From assembly GCA_910589415.1 (NCBI GenBank), contig OU342630.1, positions 28,429,867 through 28,493,866 of the forward strand: a stretch of 64,000 nt of DNA. The letters are read 5' to 3'. Positions 22,841 through 35,331 of the stretch are shown one piece after another. The position numbers and the translations under genes were made by a program. The DNA is from Malachius bipustulatus. Its lineage: Eukaryota; Arthropoda; Insecta; Coleoptera; Melyridae. Under the pieces are notes generated by a model, which had not been told where the DNA came from, did no database searches, and worked only from the letters and a program-made list of their open reading frames with translations. Numbering within the stretch: the stretch's first letter is position 1; each line of letters starts with the position of its first letter.

Positions 22841-25596
22841 CTCTGTAACCGCCCTGTTGAATTTTCCATCTTAAGTAGTCTATTTTTTTTTCGAATTAAG
22901 TTGCGATATTAACATGGTTCCTTAGCACTTTGTATATTCAAAGTGTTCGTACTTTTTTTTTGTACCTACCAAGAGCATTATCTCTGAAAAACATCATCAA
23001 CCATCAAACATCTGTAAGCCAGGGAGCTTTTCTCCTTGTCATTCTCGCCATCCTAACAGGTGAATGTACTTTTAGTAATGATATTGAGCAACCGTTAAAG
23101 AAGTCTACCTTCTTATTCAGATACCTTGACAATTTATTACTTGTTAATTACCCCTAAGTTCCTTCTCTCTTATCTGCAGGTGTTAGCTGTAATAACTCGC
23201 TTGAGTTTTTTCAACACCAAAATATTTCTATATTATTATCGTTTCTGGTATAAATTAATGCGGAAGAATATAACGCTAAAAATTTCACCGGAGGCTCTGC
23301 ACATAATCCTTTTGTCTGTAACAAAGATAATACAGGCTAAGCCAGGTCGAGGTTGCGAGAGGTGTTATGGAACTTATGGACATGGAGAGGAACGTTACCA
23401 GCTCACCAGTGATAATAAATAGTGAAATAGAGCCACAATTAGGTGCATAATATAAAGAGTCAATTATGGTTCACGATCTGATAAGGAGTACGGCCAAAGC
23501 CTAGATAATTACCCATATAGCAACACTGAGGCAGTGTCAACCCGAGCACCTATGGGAATTTGCATATTCACGATCTTTACCATCTGGTTTAGATAAAATG
23601 TTGCCGGTGCTTCCAGCGGGAATGTTCTCGTTCAGGAACTTTATTAAGCAATTAAAACAATGTATGAAAATATTGTTTAATTATATGGGAAGCAGTGACA
23701 ACTCAGGGACACCGCCTCGATCTCACATACCTACTTACACCTTCTTATTTTATTGCTTGTTGAATACAATACTTCTTTTTTTTTCGTTATTAAAGATGCA
23801 GTAACAAGAGATGAAACAGAAACATAAATGAAAATAAATTGGTCAATAACTAGTTATAAGATGTTTGCTTTGAGGATATACGCGGGCTGATTATGGGAAA
23901 AATGTAAGGGGTTGTTACCTGAAATATTCTAAAAATATTTTGTTCGATAGTCTCTTTGTTTCTTAGGTACAATATGGCGATCAAGTTTTTTTGAAAGCAA
24001 ACATACTATGGTTTTGTTAGTTTATAATTACCGATATGTTTATTTTGCCCTCTAGTGGCCTGTATGCCCCCTGTAATTGGGTTATATTACCTGTAGGGTG
24101 GGATGGAAATAAAAAAAAAATAAATAAATAAAAGTATAGTTTTGTAATTGTGTAAAATTTGATTTATTTAATTTGAGTAGGTATTTCATCAAACGAATAA
24201 TAAAGTTTACATAAAACTTTATCTTTAAAGTACCTACTTATTAGAAATATAATTTATAATAATTTACTCAATTAATAACATTATAGCATACAAATTTCCC
24301 ATATGCGTTAATTTTTGAATGGTATAAGTGCAATGCTGTTTCATGCTCTTGTAAGTAGTAAAAGTTATTTTAAATATAAAAAAAAAACTCTTTCTGAATG
24401 CGAAATAATTGTTTTAGGAACCATATTCTACCTGTGTCTTGGTTTGGAAGCAGTTCTGATCACAACGATGGATTTACCAATATTACTTATGTATCCAAAA
24501 CACAAGCAAAAATGCATTAAAACACTTAGAAGGTAGATAAGCGAACACAAATCTTTTGAATGTTTGTGATTCTGATGTGCTGTGGTGTGTTATCTTCTAT
24601 GCTTATGATTATTTAGTTTGATACATTTTATTGGGCATTTTATTAAGTAAAGAAGTTCACGTGACCAGGCCCTCCTCGAGAGGAAAACCTCAAACAATGG
24701 GCCGCTTATTTGTTGCCCAAAAAACTCAGACATATGAAAAAATTCAGACATATTCTCTGGGTAAAGACAAGTTATTTTTTGTTTCTTGAAGTTTCTCTTT
24801 AAAACGTTTCCTTCTCCGTCAACGAATCAAATTAACGTCTATGAAGTTCTTTGTTTTGATATTTTTTCCAAGAGAAGGAATCAGTTTGAAGAAAAAGTTT
24901 ATAGGACGTTATAAGTTCCTTATTTTTGTCTAAAGAATATGAGTAAATTTCTTCGTAATTTTTGAAAATAAGAGGGATAATCATCTGTAGAAGGATAAAT
25001 CAACTTCTGAATCTTGGAGTTTTTCTTTCAAACGCTTGCGTCATCACTAGAAACTAATAATTAATAATATAAAAATATTTATTTTGTTTTTTTGTAATTT
25101 TTTCAGAGAGATCCTTTGTTTTCGATTACTTCGCTCTTGAAGAGAACCCGGTGCTAAATGAACTGCCACTTAGGTGGAATTGTAGCTATACACACGCCTA
25201 CAGCATCTCAACCAAGCCAAGGCGTCTGCGGTGCACGATCCAGCAAACGATTGCTGGAACAAACACATTGAGAAAACTGGTTTATAAAATAGAAGCATGA
25301 TGGATCAAATGAAGCAGAGTGATAGATGACCGCAATACACATCAATCTAACCCCCATATTTGTTGTAATGACAACCCCGGCCATCCGGGAAACTGGCTGG
25401 AATCGGACGGATTGCTCGGGCGCCAGATTCTTACAGAGGGTTTACTCCCCCGGGAAAATGGACTCGCTATCTTTTCCCAATTACCTGAGTTATCACACCT
25501 TGTGTTGGCACGTTAATCGTACCCTTGTCCAAGGGCAACTCAATGGAGACGAGGGAAAATGCCAGGGGTCAGATGAGGTTATCACAAAAAAAAACG
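22841..25596. other. No gene seen; probable retroelement 3' tail near 24.1 kb
   Basis: 24040-24135 (ending GGGTGGGATGGAAATAAA followed by A-run and TAAA repeats) looks like the 3' UTR and (TAAA)n tail of a plus-strand non-LTR element. Its coding part was not recognised upstream. The rest is AT-rich and unassigned. 25160-25590 is more GC-rich but shows no domain. Confidence 0.4.
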
Positions 25597-25632
25597 AACG
25601 CGGAGGAGCGGTCTTTAGGCGCTCCCCGCGTT
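25597..25632. other. Strong GC hairpin, 13 bp with one bulge
   Basis: AACGCGG at 25597-25603 pairs with CCGCGTT at 25626-25632, and GGAGCG at 25605-25610 pairs with CGCTCC at 25620-25625, with a bulged A and a 9-nt loop. It follows a nine-A run. It stands out in AT-rich DNA and could be an RNA structure of a retroelement leader; the role is unknown. Confidence 0.6.
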
Positions 25633-26040
25633 TTATGTGGCACTCCCGTTAAGCCAAGTTGTTTTTCGAATAGCTTGAGCTTCACGGTCGGTGGTGATAA
25701 AAATTGAGAATCGTGGACCGGATTATTAACAGGTTTATTATAATGAAAAATAACTATTAACACTCAAAAGAAAACGAACGAGGATATCTCAAAACTTAAA
25801 TAAATGAACAAAAAATGCAAAATGACTGAATTTAGCGGTCGTTTAATTATGGGTTGCGAAGCAAAGCTGCAGGAAGCGAGGTGCGGTCAACAGACGCGGT
25901 TTAAATTTCAATAATTAAAAATTACTTTCCGGTAGGTATGAGAGTTAGTACCTATTTCATGTGCGAGGGTCGAAAACCGGGTCGTTGCGGAGAAGCGGGT
26001 CCTACTGGACGGGCTGAGGATCGGCGTGCTGTTTGGACGA

Positions 26041-26370
26041 GCACCAGGCAACGCCGCCACCACGAGATTACCCCCTACGACGCCGGGTAAGCAATCTCAC
26101 GACAAATACGGGACCTTCGTTACTCCAGCGGAAGACAGGTGTCGATGGGCTGTTGACTAGCACCAGACAGCGCCACCACCGCGAGATTACCCCCTACGAC
26201 GCCGGGTAAGCAATCTCACGACAAGAACGGGGCCTTTGTTGCTATAGCGGAAGACGGGTATCGATGGGCTGTTGACTAGTACCAGACCGCGCCGCCACCG
26301 CGAGATTACCCCCTGTGACGCCGGGTAAGCAATCTCATGACAAGAACGGGGCCTTTGTTACTACAGCGGG
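26041..26370. repeat. Three-copy tandem repeat, 119-bp unit
   Basis: Units start at about 26041, 26160 and 26279 (GCACCAG or GTACCAG), each holding GAGATTACCCCCT, GCCGGGTAAGCAATCTCA and GACGGGT/GACAGGT blocks. Each step is exactly 119 bp; the third unit is incomplete. The units are GC-rich relative to the surroundings. Such arrays often occur in UTRs or LTRs of retrotransposons, but no element was identified around it. Confidence 0.85.
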
Positions 26371-26665
26371 GTCCAGGAGTGAACAGAGAGAAAGGACGGT
26401 TGAAGGATTGTCAGGGGCGATCGTGACACAACCAAATACAAAAGAAAAACTACGGCTGGTATGAATTACCACCTACCTTGACACGGAGTTGAAGGGTGGT
26501 CGACTCTAGTCGTGGAAGACCGGGAACGGCGCGAACTCGGTGTCTGGATGGGTTTCCAACGGTTACAACAACTATCCCGGAACTCGGAACACGTACGGCC
26601 GGTCTATGAATGGGTTCAAATCTGCTATTACTATCTCACTACTACTAATAACTCTAATAACACTC

Positions 26666-26815
26666 GATCGGAAGTCTCTACACTACTAATCGTCGTAAGA
26701 ACACAGATCGGAAGTGACTTTGAACTAAAACAATCTATCAACCTACGGCGGTTTACCACTTGATCGGAAGTCTCAACACTATTAATCGCCGTAAGAAAAC
26801 TGGATCGGAAGTGAA
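26666..26815. repeat. Duplicated 96-bp segment with four GATCGGAAG boxes
   Basis: GATCGGAAG occurs at 26666, 26706, 26762 and 26803. The pairs 26666/26762 and 26706/26803 are separated by 96-97 bp and share flanking sequence (TCTCWACACTAYTAATCG), so this is a tandem duplication. Confidence 0.75.
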
Positions 26816-28042
26816 TTTTCAAGCCAACTACCCGTGATTTTATATTTTTGCCATATCTTCTGGATTAACTATCTGCCGTTTTTCAGTTGGAACGCGGTGT
26901 ATAAAAAAGGTTTGTTCAGTTTTTACCTACGGTGATAGCGCTGGTACCATCAATGTGGCTTCCGAATTTGTAGTCAACTGCCTCGATTCAGCTCGCTCGA
27001 TTCAGTCCTTGAAAATTTTGGAAATGACAGATGATACCTTTTGATGACTTATGTAATCCCACAAAAATATTTTAATTTCTTATTTTCAATAATAAAAAAG
27101 ATATGATTGATATAAGAAATCTCCATTTTTAAGTTTTTTCAGGACATTTCAGCAACGCCTAAAGTTTCCATAAATTTTCTTTCAGATTCTTAATAAGCAT
27201 AAAATTGTGCATCTTTTCTCTAATTTAACCGACCCTGTATCTTTTACCGTTTCCGAGATCCCAATGTTGAGCACCGAATTGTTAACCACCCTGTATAGGC
27301 CTATTAGGGCTTGCAGTTGTTATTTACTGTTAAGCTCCAATAGAGAGCCGCTTGGCTGTCTGAAAATACATTTATTGATCTGCGTTAGCAGTGAATCTTT
27401 TCCTGCAACTGCGCACTGAAGTCCCAGGCTCGAGAAGACTTTATTCTTCAAGCCAGCGCTACACACCCCAGCTCCAGTTCCTGTGGATGTCTTGGATCAA
27501 TCGGTAAACCAACTGAAATCTGCTTACAGGAGTTCATTTCTGTTGTCCTCTCACATGTCTCTTCTCGGGAGAAGGGCCTAAAAGCAGAGCGGTTCGTGAT
27601 TTTCTTATGCATTATGTCTGAGGGCATACTCAGTCGACTGTGACTTTCTATGTCATCCAGTAACTCGCTCCAAGTTAGAAGCCTTTGGCAAGCTTCTTGA
27701 CATCTGTTTCATTCTATGTAATCCATCTGGCCTCTCTCTCCAAATAAATGTGGAGAGGTGGTGTAGTAGGATCCCAATAGTCGCTAAAGGTGTGGTGTTA
27801 ATGGCATCTCAGATCGCCAAACAAGCTTGTCTCTGTAAGCTAAAGGCTTTAATTTGGGAAAATTCAAGTCAAAATTTCCGGTACAGGGCCATTTTCAAAA
27901 TCCAAAATTTGAAAGAATACACTGAGGATGCTTATAATGAAGTCTCTTTCCCCACGTCGCTTTAAATTCTGCGCCGAATGAGATACTTAGAACATTGATA
28001 CAAAAACTAATTTCAATAACATAAATTTTACAACTTTTTTTT
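26816..28042. other. No gene seen
   Basis: A frame at 27750-27965 and surrounding GC-richer DNA (27300-27800) might be an old coding relic, but no domain could be named. Confidence 0.35.
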
Positions 28043-28216
28043 TTAAGACTGATGTGTTAAATGTGAAAAATGATACGACAGGCTCTGTCAACTTCATAAA
28101 TTTGTGATAAATGGAGTCAGGTGAGACCTGATTTCAAAACTTTGACAATCTGTGCCACAGTGTGTAACTTGTAACGTTTGCGACGTCGTTTTTGAAATTT
28201 AACATATCAGTCTTAA
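28043..28216. mobile_element. MITE of 174 bp bounded by TTAA
   Basis: TTAAGACTGATGTGTTAAAT at 28043-28062 is the inverse of the right end 28197-28216 with one mismatch. A weaker match continues inward. TTAA at both outer ends would suit a piggyBac-type target, but the usual internal end sequence was not checked. Confidence 0.6.
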
Positions 28217-28290
28217 GTCAAGTAGTACGTAAGATTCATATCCATTGAATTCTGCTTTTTTTAACTAAAGTTCCACCTCATTCAACGTAC

Positions 28291-28325
28291 TTAAGGGGGG
28301 AGAGGAGCTGTCTCGCCCCCCTTAA
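28291..28325. other. 35-bp hairpin TTAAGGGGGG...CCCCCCTTAA
   Basis: 10-bp perfect arms at 28291-28300 and 28316-28325 around a 15-nt loop. TTAA followed by G-run at both outer ends resembles the two ends of a piggyBac-like element brought together. Confidence 0.55.
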
Positions 28326-29575
28326 ATGTCCCTACAAACAGACTGTAATGAGGCTTCACTTCCGCACCAGATATCCATGCTATTTAAAATTATGAAGTTG
28401 ATGTTAGGCACTGCAGATTTACGTCAACAAGTAGTAAAATGGGTGTCATTAAATTTTGTTTTTGTATCCAAGTTCTATTTTATTTGGCTCAGAAGTTAAG
28501 GTTGAGGAGGGACTATCTACTTCATCAATCTTATATCGTGTGAGCAAAAACCACAGCCTAGGCAGACTTTGGAATAACTTAATTTGTTGTCTGATTTTGA
28601 ATCAGAAAAACTGCAAACAATAGAAATGTTTCATTTTATAGTTTTACAGATGCAATCTCAGACACGATTTTTTTCCATAGTCTTCTTAAATTAAGTTTAC
28701 ATTTTCTCGCACACGATATATAATTGTGGACAGGTAAATTTTGTAAAAACACTTTTCCGTTGATCGTGAGTCAGAATCGATGGATATTCGATGTCTGGGT
28801 TGGTTTTAATAGAGTATGCATGTCAGATTTTTCATAAAAAAATACACTAATATTAGAAGAACCAAAATAATAAATAAAGTTCTTAATACTTTCTTCCAGC
28901 AATGACTAAAACGGAAACCATCTTTTATTAGGCAGAATCAGTTCTGTCTCCTTCTGGCTCACAAAATCACAATAAACAACACACTGTTCTCACACTCGTC
29001 AGTACTGGCAGTCTCTATATGTACGCTCTGAATTTACTAAACCGATCTAAAGCCAGATTTAATTTTAAATTAATCCTACATGGGCATGGGAATTTGCTTA
29101 TCGTTATTTTATTGATCGTTACTTAACGATTTACTGATGAATACGATTCTGATACAGTGACACCAGTAGCGATTAGAATCACATTTATAGTAACTTGAAA
29201 AAGACACTGTGATCTGAAGGTTGTGGAAAATTAAGCCACCAACATGACTATTCTGTACATCAACTTCGCCAACAATAATAATTTATTACTATTATTATTA
29301 TATTTCTATTGAGAAAGACACTGTCTTATTTTTGCTAAAGACATAGACAGTAATTAATTTACTCTGGTAGTGATTCTGATATCTACAACTAACTCCTTGA
29401 GATAGGAAATTACTTTTCAAATATTTCTACTTGCCAGACAAGGTTCAAGCCGACAACCTTTCTAATGCAGTTATTATTTATTGTCAATTATTTCAATTTT
29501 AAAATTTCTTATTTAAGATATTTTATGTTCAAACAATTCTATCTTTTCGTTCTATTTATTTTATTTTTTGTAAGC
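28326..29575. other. AT-rich stretch, no gene seen
   Basis: (AAT)n-like microsatellite near 29270-29310; nothing else recognised. Confidence 0.5.
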
Positions 29576-29899
29576 TTTCAACCCTCTGACCCGATTATTT
29601 CTAAGAGAAATCTTTCTTGATCGTCTTTTCTCACCTAATCTATAGACCCCCCTGTAGAATATTACACTGTCCCCTCGACTTCTGGCGATGCGATAGTCTA
29701 ATTTAGCTAGCCTGAAGTCGCAGCAGCCCCCTGCAACCTCCTAGTTCTATATTTACTCCCGCCTATTTTCCTTCATCCTGGTCACGGCACCAATGTAACA
29801 TTTCAACCCCCTGACCTGATTTTCGTTAAGAGAAATTTTTCATGATCGTCTTTTATCACCTGATCTACCTGATCTATAGACCCCCCTGTAGAATATTAT
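29576..29899. repeat. Direct repeat of about 95 bp, copies 225 bp apart
   Basis: 29576-29670 and 29801-29899 both run from TTTCAACCCYCTGACC to GACCCCCCTGTAGAATATTA. The second copy has an extra local duplication (GATCTACCT). The intervening 130 bp are GC-richer. It ends 37 bp before the fold-back element, so it may be an old flank structure. Confidence 0.75.
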
Positions 29900-29936
29900 A
29901 TTTTATACTTTATATTTTTGTTTTATTATAACTATA

Positions 29937-30689
29937 TACAGGGTGTCCCAAGATTTCTTTATCAAGGGATATCCGCGTTATTTCAAAAAATAAACAAATG
30001 AAATTCGGGAAATTTCAACCATACCCCTAAGGCTTTGCAGCTGCACCCTCAATGCCCCTTTACGCCTTTCCACCCCTAAGTAATCATCCCCTACTTTTTT
30101 TTTTCAAATGACACCCCCATATTTTTTTTGCTCGACAGGATTGTTGACTTCTTTCTGAATACAATGTCACACGATTTTTTTAAATCGGGACATATCTAGC
30201 ACGCTAAAAACAATATAATATCATAACAAACGAGGGTTGTTAAGGAATAACAATTAACATTTAATATGACATTAAAATCACAGAAGCAATTATTATTATT
30301 AACACCTAATCCAGTAACACCCGTATTACTAGTAAAGGTGGTTGGAGGAAACATTAACACAAAAAACAAGCAATTGCAACTCCTTGACGATCCTCGTTTG
30401 TTATGATATTCTATTGTTTTCGGCGTGCTAGATATGTCTCGATTTGAAAAAATCGTATGACATTGTATTCAGAAAGATGTCAACAATCCTGCCGAGCAAA
30501 AAAAATATGGGGGTGTCATTTGAAAAAAAAAGTAGGGGATGATTACTTAGGGGTGGAAAGGCGCAAAGGGGCATTGAGGGTGCAGCTACAAAGCCTTAGG
30601 GGTATGGTTGAAATTTCCCGAATTTCATTTGTTTATTTTTTGAAATAACGTGGATATCCCTTGATAAAGAAATCTTGGGACACCCTGTA
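29937..30689. mobile_element. Long fold-back (inverted repeat) element, arms about 297 bp
   Basis: 29939-30235 and 30392-30687 are inverted copies at about 97 percent identity by eye with a single-base length difference. Both ends read CAGGGTGTCCC and are bordered by TA, fitting a TA target duplication of a Tc1/mariner-type mobiliser. The 156-bp centre is AT-rich and non-coding. No transposase is present. Transcription across it would give a hairpin RNA with a stem of nearly 300 bp. Confidence 0.9.
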
Positions 30690-31456
30690 TGTAGCTATAG
30701 ATGTGCTGGATGGGTAAAAAGATTATATTTTTTATTTGTAAAGGTCACTTTCTTTGTTTTACGCCTCGCTGTTTATGTATTATAACATAAACGATAATAT
30801 TTATTACAATGTAGCAAGGACGTGTATAGAGCCCTCAACATCTCTACACGAGAAATTTTGTACCTTGTAGTATATTCTTTTGATACGATAAAATGAATAT
30901 TACTTGAATAAAATTTTCTCCGTTCAAATAAAATGAAGCTTGAAGTTCGTCGCAAGAGGCTAAAAAAACTGACAATAAGTTTAATCTACCATGACCTGCC
31001 TTCCGACCCTCTTCACCTATTTAAAATTATTAACATCTAACAACAAATCTTACTTAACCGAGACCTGACTTGGGCAGATTAAGGTAGCGACATCACTGTA
31101 TCGATGAACACGAAACGGCGACGTTTGGTTCAACACGTCTTCTTTAATTGTGCGAATCTTTAAGTCAAGTTACGGTCGACAGACGGCCGTAATACGGTGC
31201 GGAAATGTGTGTTCCAACCTTTATTGTGGGGACAGTAGTTGATGATGAGTCGATGATAAAGATGACCGGTGCTCGGCGGCTCAATTATTAAGGTATAAAC
31301 TTGATACTGCTCCATTTACTTACAATTAACTGAGAACCAAATCTGACCTTGCCCGGGACCTGTATCTGGCCCTATTCCACCACTAAACCTTATTTTTAAC
31401 AACAATAATAACTACTCTAACCCAAAATAAGGGTATCAAAGAAGTGACAATAGGAA
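30690..31456. other. AT-rich stretch, no gene seen
   Basis: Nothing recognisable. Confidence 0.5.
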
Positions 31457-32340
31457 ATGTCAGTTGTAATGTTCATTGAGAAGTTATCAGTAAGTATCAG
31501 AGGTATCAGTAAACAACTGATAAATTTTACGGATGAAACTCGTTCAAAACTAGATTTATTACAGCCTATCAGTTTATCAATTCAACGTGGTAGCACTGCT
31601 GGTGTTCTGAGGATACTGCTTTTTACCATTCCCATGGACGAAATTTTTCTAATTTATTTGAATATAATCTTTTCTATGAATGATCAATATTTACGTTAAC
31701 GATAATTGTTTGTAATGTGACAATAAAAAGATACTTGCTATAGCGATATAGCAAGAGTAAAAATTAGATTTAGAATTTTTATCCTCTTTTATTAAAGAAT
31801 GTGCATTTTTTTACTACTTGAACCTAAAGGTTAAAAATCTTGGAGTCGTGATAGATGAAAAACGGACCTGGAGGCCGTAGATTGACAGAACCATAACAAT
31901 AACTGTGTCGCAGTTACGAGAGACAATAAGAAAAATCTGGGGACTGAAAGCTGTGGAAATGTGAGTAAAGTAATGCACAATGAACTAGTTATTCACGGCC
32001 ATCATGAGACCAGTTATGGTCACGGCCATCAGTTATGGTTCGGAGGTCTGGTGGTATCGCGCCACAGATACGACAGTGACAAACGGGCTGGCCAAAGTAC
32101 AATGGGTCGCCAGTCTGTTAATAACCAATGCAATGATAACCACCCCGTCAGCCGCCTAAACGTCATTCCGAAACTGCCTCCCCCCCCACCTGAAATCCTA
32201 TTTCCCATTTCGAAAAAATGGGAGGCGTACGTAAGAATGCGACACTCAGGGACACTCAGTCACACAAGGAACATGGAAAGGCGGAGGATACAATGGGCAT
32301 ACTGAGATATCCTGAGTCACTGAGATGGAAATTCCTGTCT
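31457..32340 (+). pseudogene. RT thumb/C-terminal relic of an R1/LOA-like element
   Basis: The plus strand reads, through changing frames, LNLKVKNLGVVIDEKRTW (31810-31870), IRKIWGLKAVEM, then TAIMRPVMVTAISYGSEVWW and PSAA..VIPKLPPPP. This follows the order of the 'VKFLGV-LD-K--W', 'GL-P', 'I-P-ITYG---WW' and 'TPTAALEV-L-L-PL' blocks of the element at 5.1-10.5 kb. Several frameshifts make it non-functional. The 31457-31700 frame (SIQRGSTAGVLRILLFTIPM) may be a weak motif B relic. Confidence 0.55.
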
Positions 32341-34440
32341 CCAATCTTAGGATTTCCCCATTCACAGGGCGAAATACGAAAAGAGAGAGAATAGTCTCTG
32401 CTAATTCTTGAAAAGAAACAATGGGGGTAAGGGAGTGGTAACTTTCGAACCAGTCATTGTAAGTTGTCAGCTGTTAGTGTTTGAATTATTTGAATCTTTA
32501 TTCCTGAAGTTCCAAATTTCTGGAGGGTGTTTACATTTGTCTTATCATTACTTACTTGTAGTTAAACGTAAAATTTAATTTAACACCAAAGCTTTAATAG
32601 TTACTAAGTATAGAACAGTTGAAGATATTTTAAAGTCATATATCAGAGGCCAACATACCCCCTTTATATTTATGATAGATGGGTAGAATAGAATTGCCGA
32701 GAAAGTAAACATCACACTACAGGTATAAATAGGCGACCCTTAGATGCCTGAGAAAGTAGTGTTTACTTTTTCCGCAACCTACCTTGCTCGTCGGTTGTCA
32801 AGTAAACTGCTTCTTATGGGCTTATGATCCGCCCTAAAATATTGTGACATGATCTTATCAGACTGGATCGTGTGAGTACCTATGTTAAGGGCAGACAGCG
32901 AATGCCATAATGATTGCTGTGTTAGGTATTACGATACAGTCCTGATTAATTTTGAGGCGATGTTAATAATATATTCATTTAGGTAGACGATGTCTTTTAG
33001 ATTTCTAAAAATAAATATTTATACAAATATTTTAAAATGGGAGAAATTCTAAATCTTCGCTATATATCTTCTAGCAGAGATTAAACTAGATATAGGTATA
33101 AATTAAAACAGTCGATTATTTATTTAAGATTATCTACAAGCATTTGCAGTCAACAAAAGGTGACCTTTCTCCAAAGACAATAAGGGTTATATTTTATTAA
33201 TCTCTCTGGGAATTTATTTACGACATTATGGCCCACACCGAGAAATGTGAGGAGCACGACTAAGGCAACTAAGGAATAATATGTCATCTTTTTCAACAGA
33301 ATAAATAAGTATAGTAAAGGAATGTGAGTAAAGCTGTGAACTCCCCATGCACATGCAAGCACATAGGCATTCTCCTTTTGCACACGAAGTCATCTTGGCA
33401 AGTTAATCTTGCTCCGCCATGGTGTGGCATTATTCAAGACACACTATGTAAGTAAGTACAAGTACCTACCAGCCGGGTCTTCCAGCGTCGGGTAGATATG
33501 TGAAAAGTCTAATGCGTTTAGCAGTTACGACTAATATGGCGTCATGATTCTAATAAATAACAGCGCGAAAGGAGGAGTCCTGGTAATTATTCTTTGTATT
33601 ATAACGACGATAAATAATATCTCCTCTCCTTCAGTTGCGACCGTTCGCTCACGGGTGGGCAAATGCTCAGCCAATTCTCTCCCGGGCCTTATCTCACGTT
33701 ATCTAACAACACCCACTATTTGGATTAACTTGTATTCCTCGTGTGTGCGACTCCCATCTCCATGCCACACTTGATCCGTGATGAGCAACGCGCCGTATCT
33801 GTTATTATTTATAGTTACGGATTACATTTCACGGAATTATTAATTACAGGTCGTCCTGATATGTTTTCTAGTCTTAAAATTTCCCATCGCATGGTGCACA
33901 ACTCGCAGATTAATTGGACGTGTTTCTTTGGGCCGGGAATTGAGGTCGTCGCTGTGAGAGCTATTGTGAGACAGAAAATGTTTTTTAAGATGAGAAATGA
34001 AAAGACAAAATACATGCTGATTGCAACCAAATACCCTAAACTATAATACAGGAAACTTAAACTGAAATATATGCATTTGGTCGAAGACACTGAAACATTC
34101 TATTTACTCGGAGAGGACCTAGCACCAAAATTAGTATTCGAAGTGTGTTGATTTCTTTGATATAAATTTACACAACCGCACAACCCCGAAGTCTTGAATT
34201 TTACTTCAAAAAAGCTTATTACTACACCCACCAAATCTCTATTTATAAACTTACTATACCCCAAATATTTTTACTGTGACAGTTCTCAGTATGTTACAAT
34301 CAACTTCATTTTTACTCTCTCATTATCTCACTGCTCTCAATAACGACTCTATTTCAAGCTATTATGAGCAAATGAAAACTTAATTTAGATAGGCCCTGGA
34401 AAAAAGTTTCATGTCTTCGAATGAATCCTACAATAAAATC
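32341..34440. other. AT-rich stretch, no gene seen
   Basis: A 101-codon frame at 33741-34046 has no recognised domain and AT-typical composition. Confidence 0.5.
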
Positions 34441-34810
34441 AATAAATTCTCTCGATATTTGTGTTGAAATGTTTCCAAAGTACGTTGGTGATTAATATTT
34501 TCTGTTTTCATTGTTTTGTTGAGAATAAATGAGGTTTATGCCTAATTTGTGCTGTTTTTTGCATAATAGGTTGTCTATTTTCGATAACTTTGGAAACATT
34601 TAACACAATTTCCAAGCATAATTTGTAACACAACTACATTTAATATTTCATTCAAATCTTTAATGAGCAATGGGGCTATATTGCCGAATGCAAAGGAAAA
34701 GTTATCTAAATTACAGAAACCTGGAATTTATCGATTAAATTGCTCTCATTGTAATTCAGTTTATATAGGACAAACTTGTATAGAAACCTAGAAATTAGAT
34801 ACAATGAACG
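34441..34810 (+). pseudogene. PLE2 fragments, head to head, with GIY-YIG start
   Basis: 34441-34512 matches the antisense of the Penelope-like copy at 63600-63672 and stops at the same point (GTTTTGTTGAG). From about 34575 the sense orientation is present: NTTTFNISFKSLMSNGAILP, then LQKPGIYRLNCSHCNSVYIG, the start of a GIY-YIG endonuclease, and a frameshift near 34785. So two pieces of one Penelope-like family lie in opposite directions with their 5' sides together. The sense piece is cut at 34810 by the LTR retrotransposon. Confidence 0.75.
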
Positions 34811-35229
34811 AGATCCTTCTCGAATGCGTTCCAGTTAGTTCCCCCAGTCATTCCTGTTTTTCCTGAGCAGAGGAGGGCGTCCCCTTCGAACAGGAAGGTT
34901 GGCGCCTTCAGCAGTTTGTCCTCTGGAAATTTTGACGTCTGCCGGAGTTCCGCCAGTCGCTCCATGAACAGGATCGCGTCCTCTCGCTTGCCTTCGAACA
35001 TCAGGTCCCATTCCCGGACGCGGTCGGCGACTTCAAGTTGTGAGGGCTGAGTGGTTCTGTCGATAAATCCGGGCGTGGGCTGGGTATGTTTTTTCTTACG
35101 GTATGTAGGGCCAGCTTTTGCAGGGTCAGCTTGGCCTCTAAAGCGGCGATTCGGTCCTATCCTGATAACGCTTTGTTCGGCATTGCTGCTACTTATGAAT
35201 ACTGGTAATTTTGTCAATCTTGCCTTCAA
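34811..35229 (-). pseudogene. gag: LTR retrotransposon gag, truncated
   Basis: The minus-strand frame contains VREWDLMFEGKREDAILFM, ERLAELRQTSKFPEDKLLKA and FLFEGDALL, then GTNWNAFEKDL. The pattern 'W-L-F-G--ED---F-ER--EL' with 'LF-G-AL-W' is a retrotransposon gag capsid arrangement. The N-terminal 70 residues are basic. No ATG start is visible; the frame opens after a stop near 35240. It ends in PLE2 sequence (last four codons), showing truncation. Confidence 0.6.
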
Positions 35230-35331
35230 TGGGCGTCAATTTTGTAACGCCAATTTTGTAACAGTCAGCTTGTAACGGAGGAAATCAGTGAATAAGTCTC
35301 TTTTTCTGTCTTTAACGTTGGGCGCCAATCT

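Noticed and set aside
23020..23160. SQGAFLLVILAIL reading resembling an RT motif B
   Set aside because: A single weak block without motif A or C nearby.
27750..27965. Possible RNase H-like reading
   Set aside because: Only a vague resemblance, no catalytic residues in order.
33741..34046. 101-codon open frame
   Set aside because: No recognisable motif and no sign of a gene structure around it.
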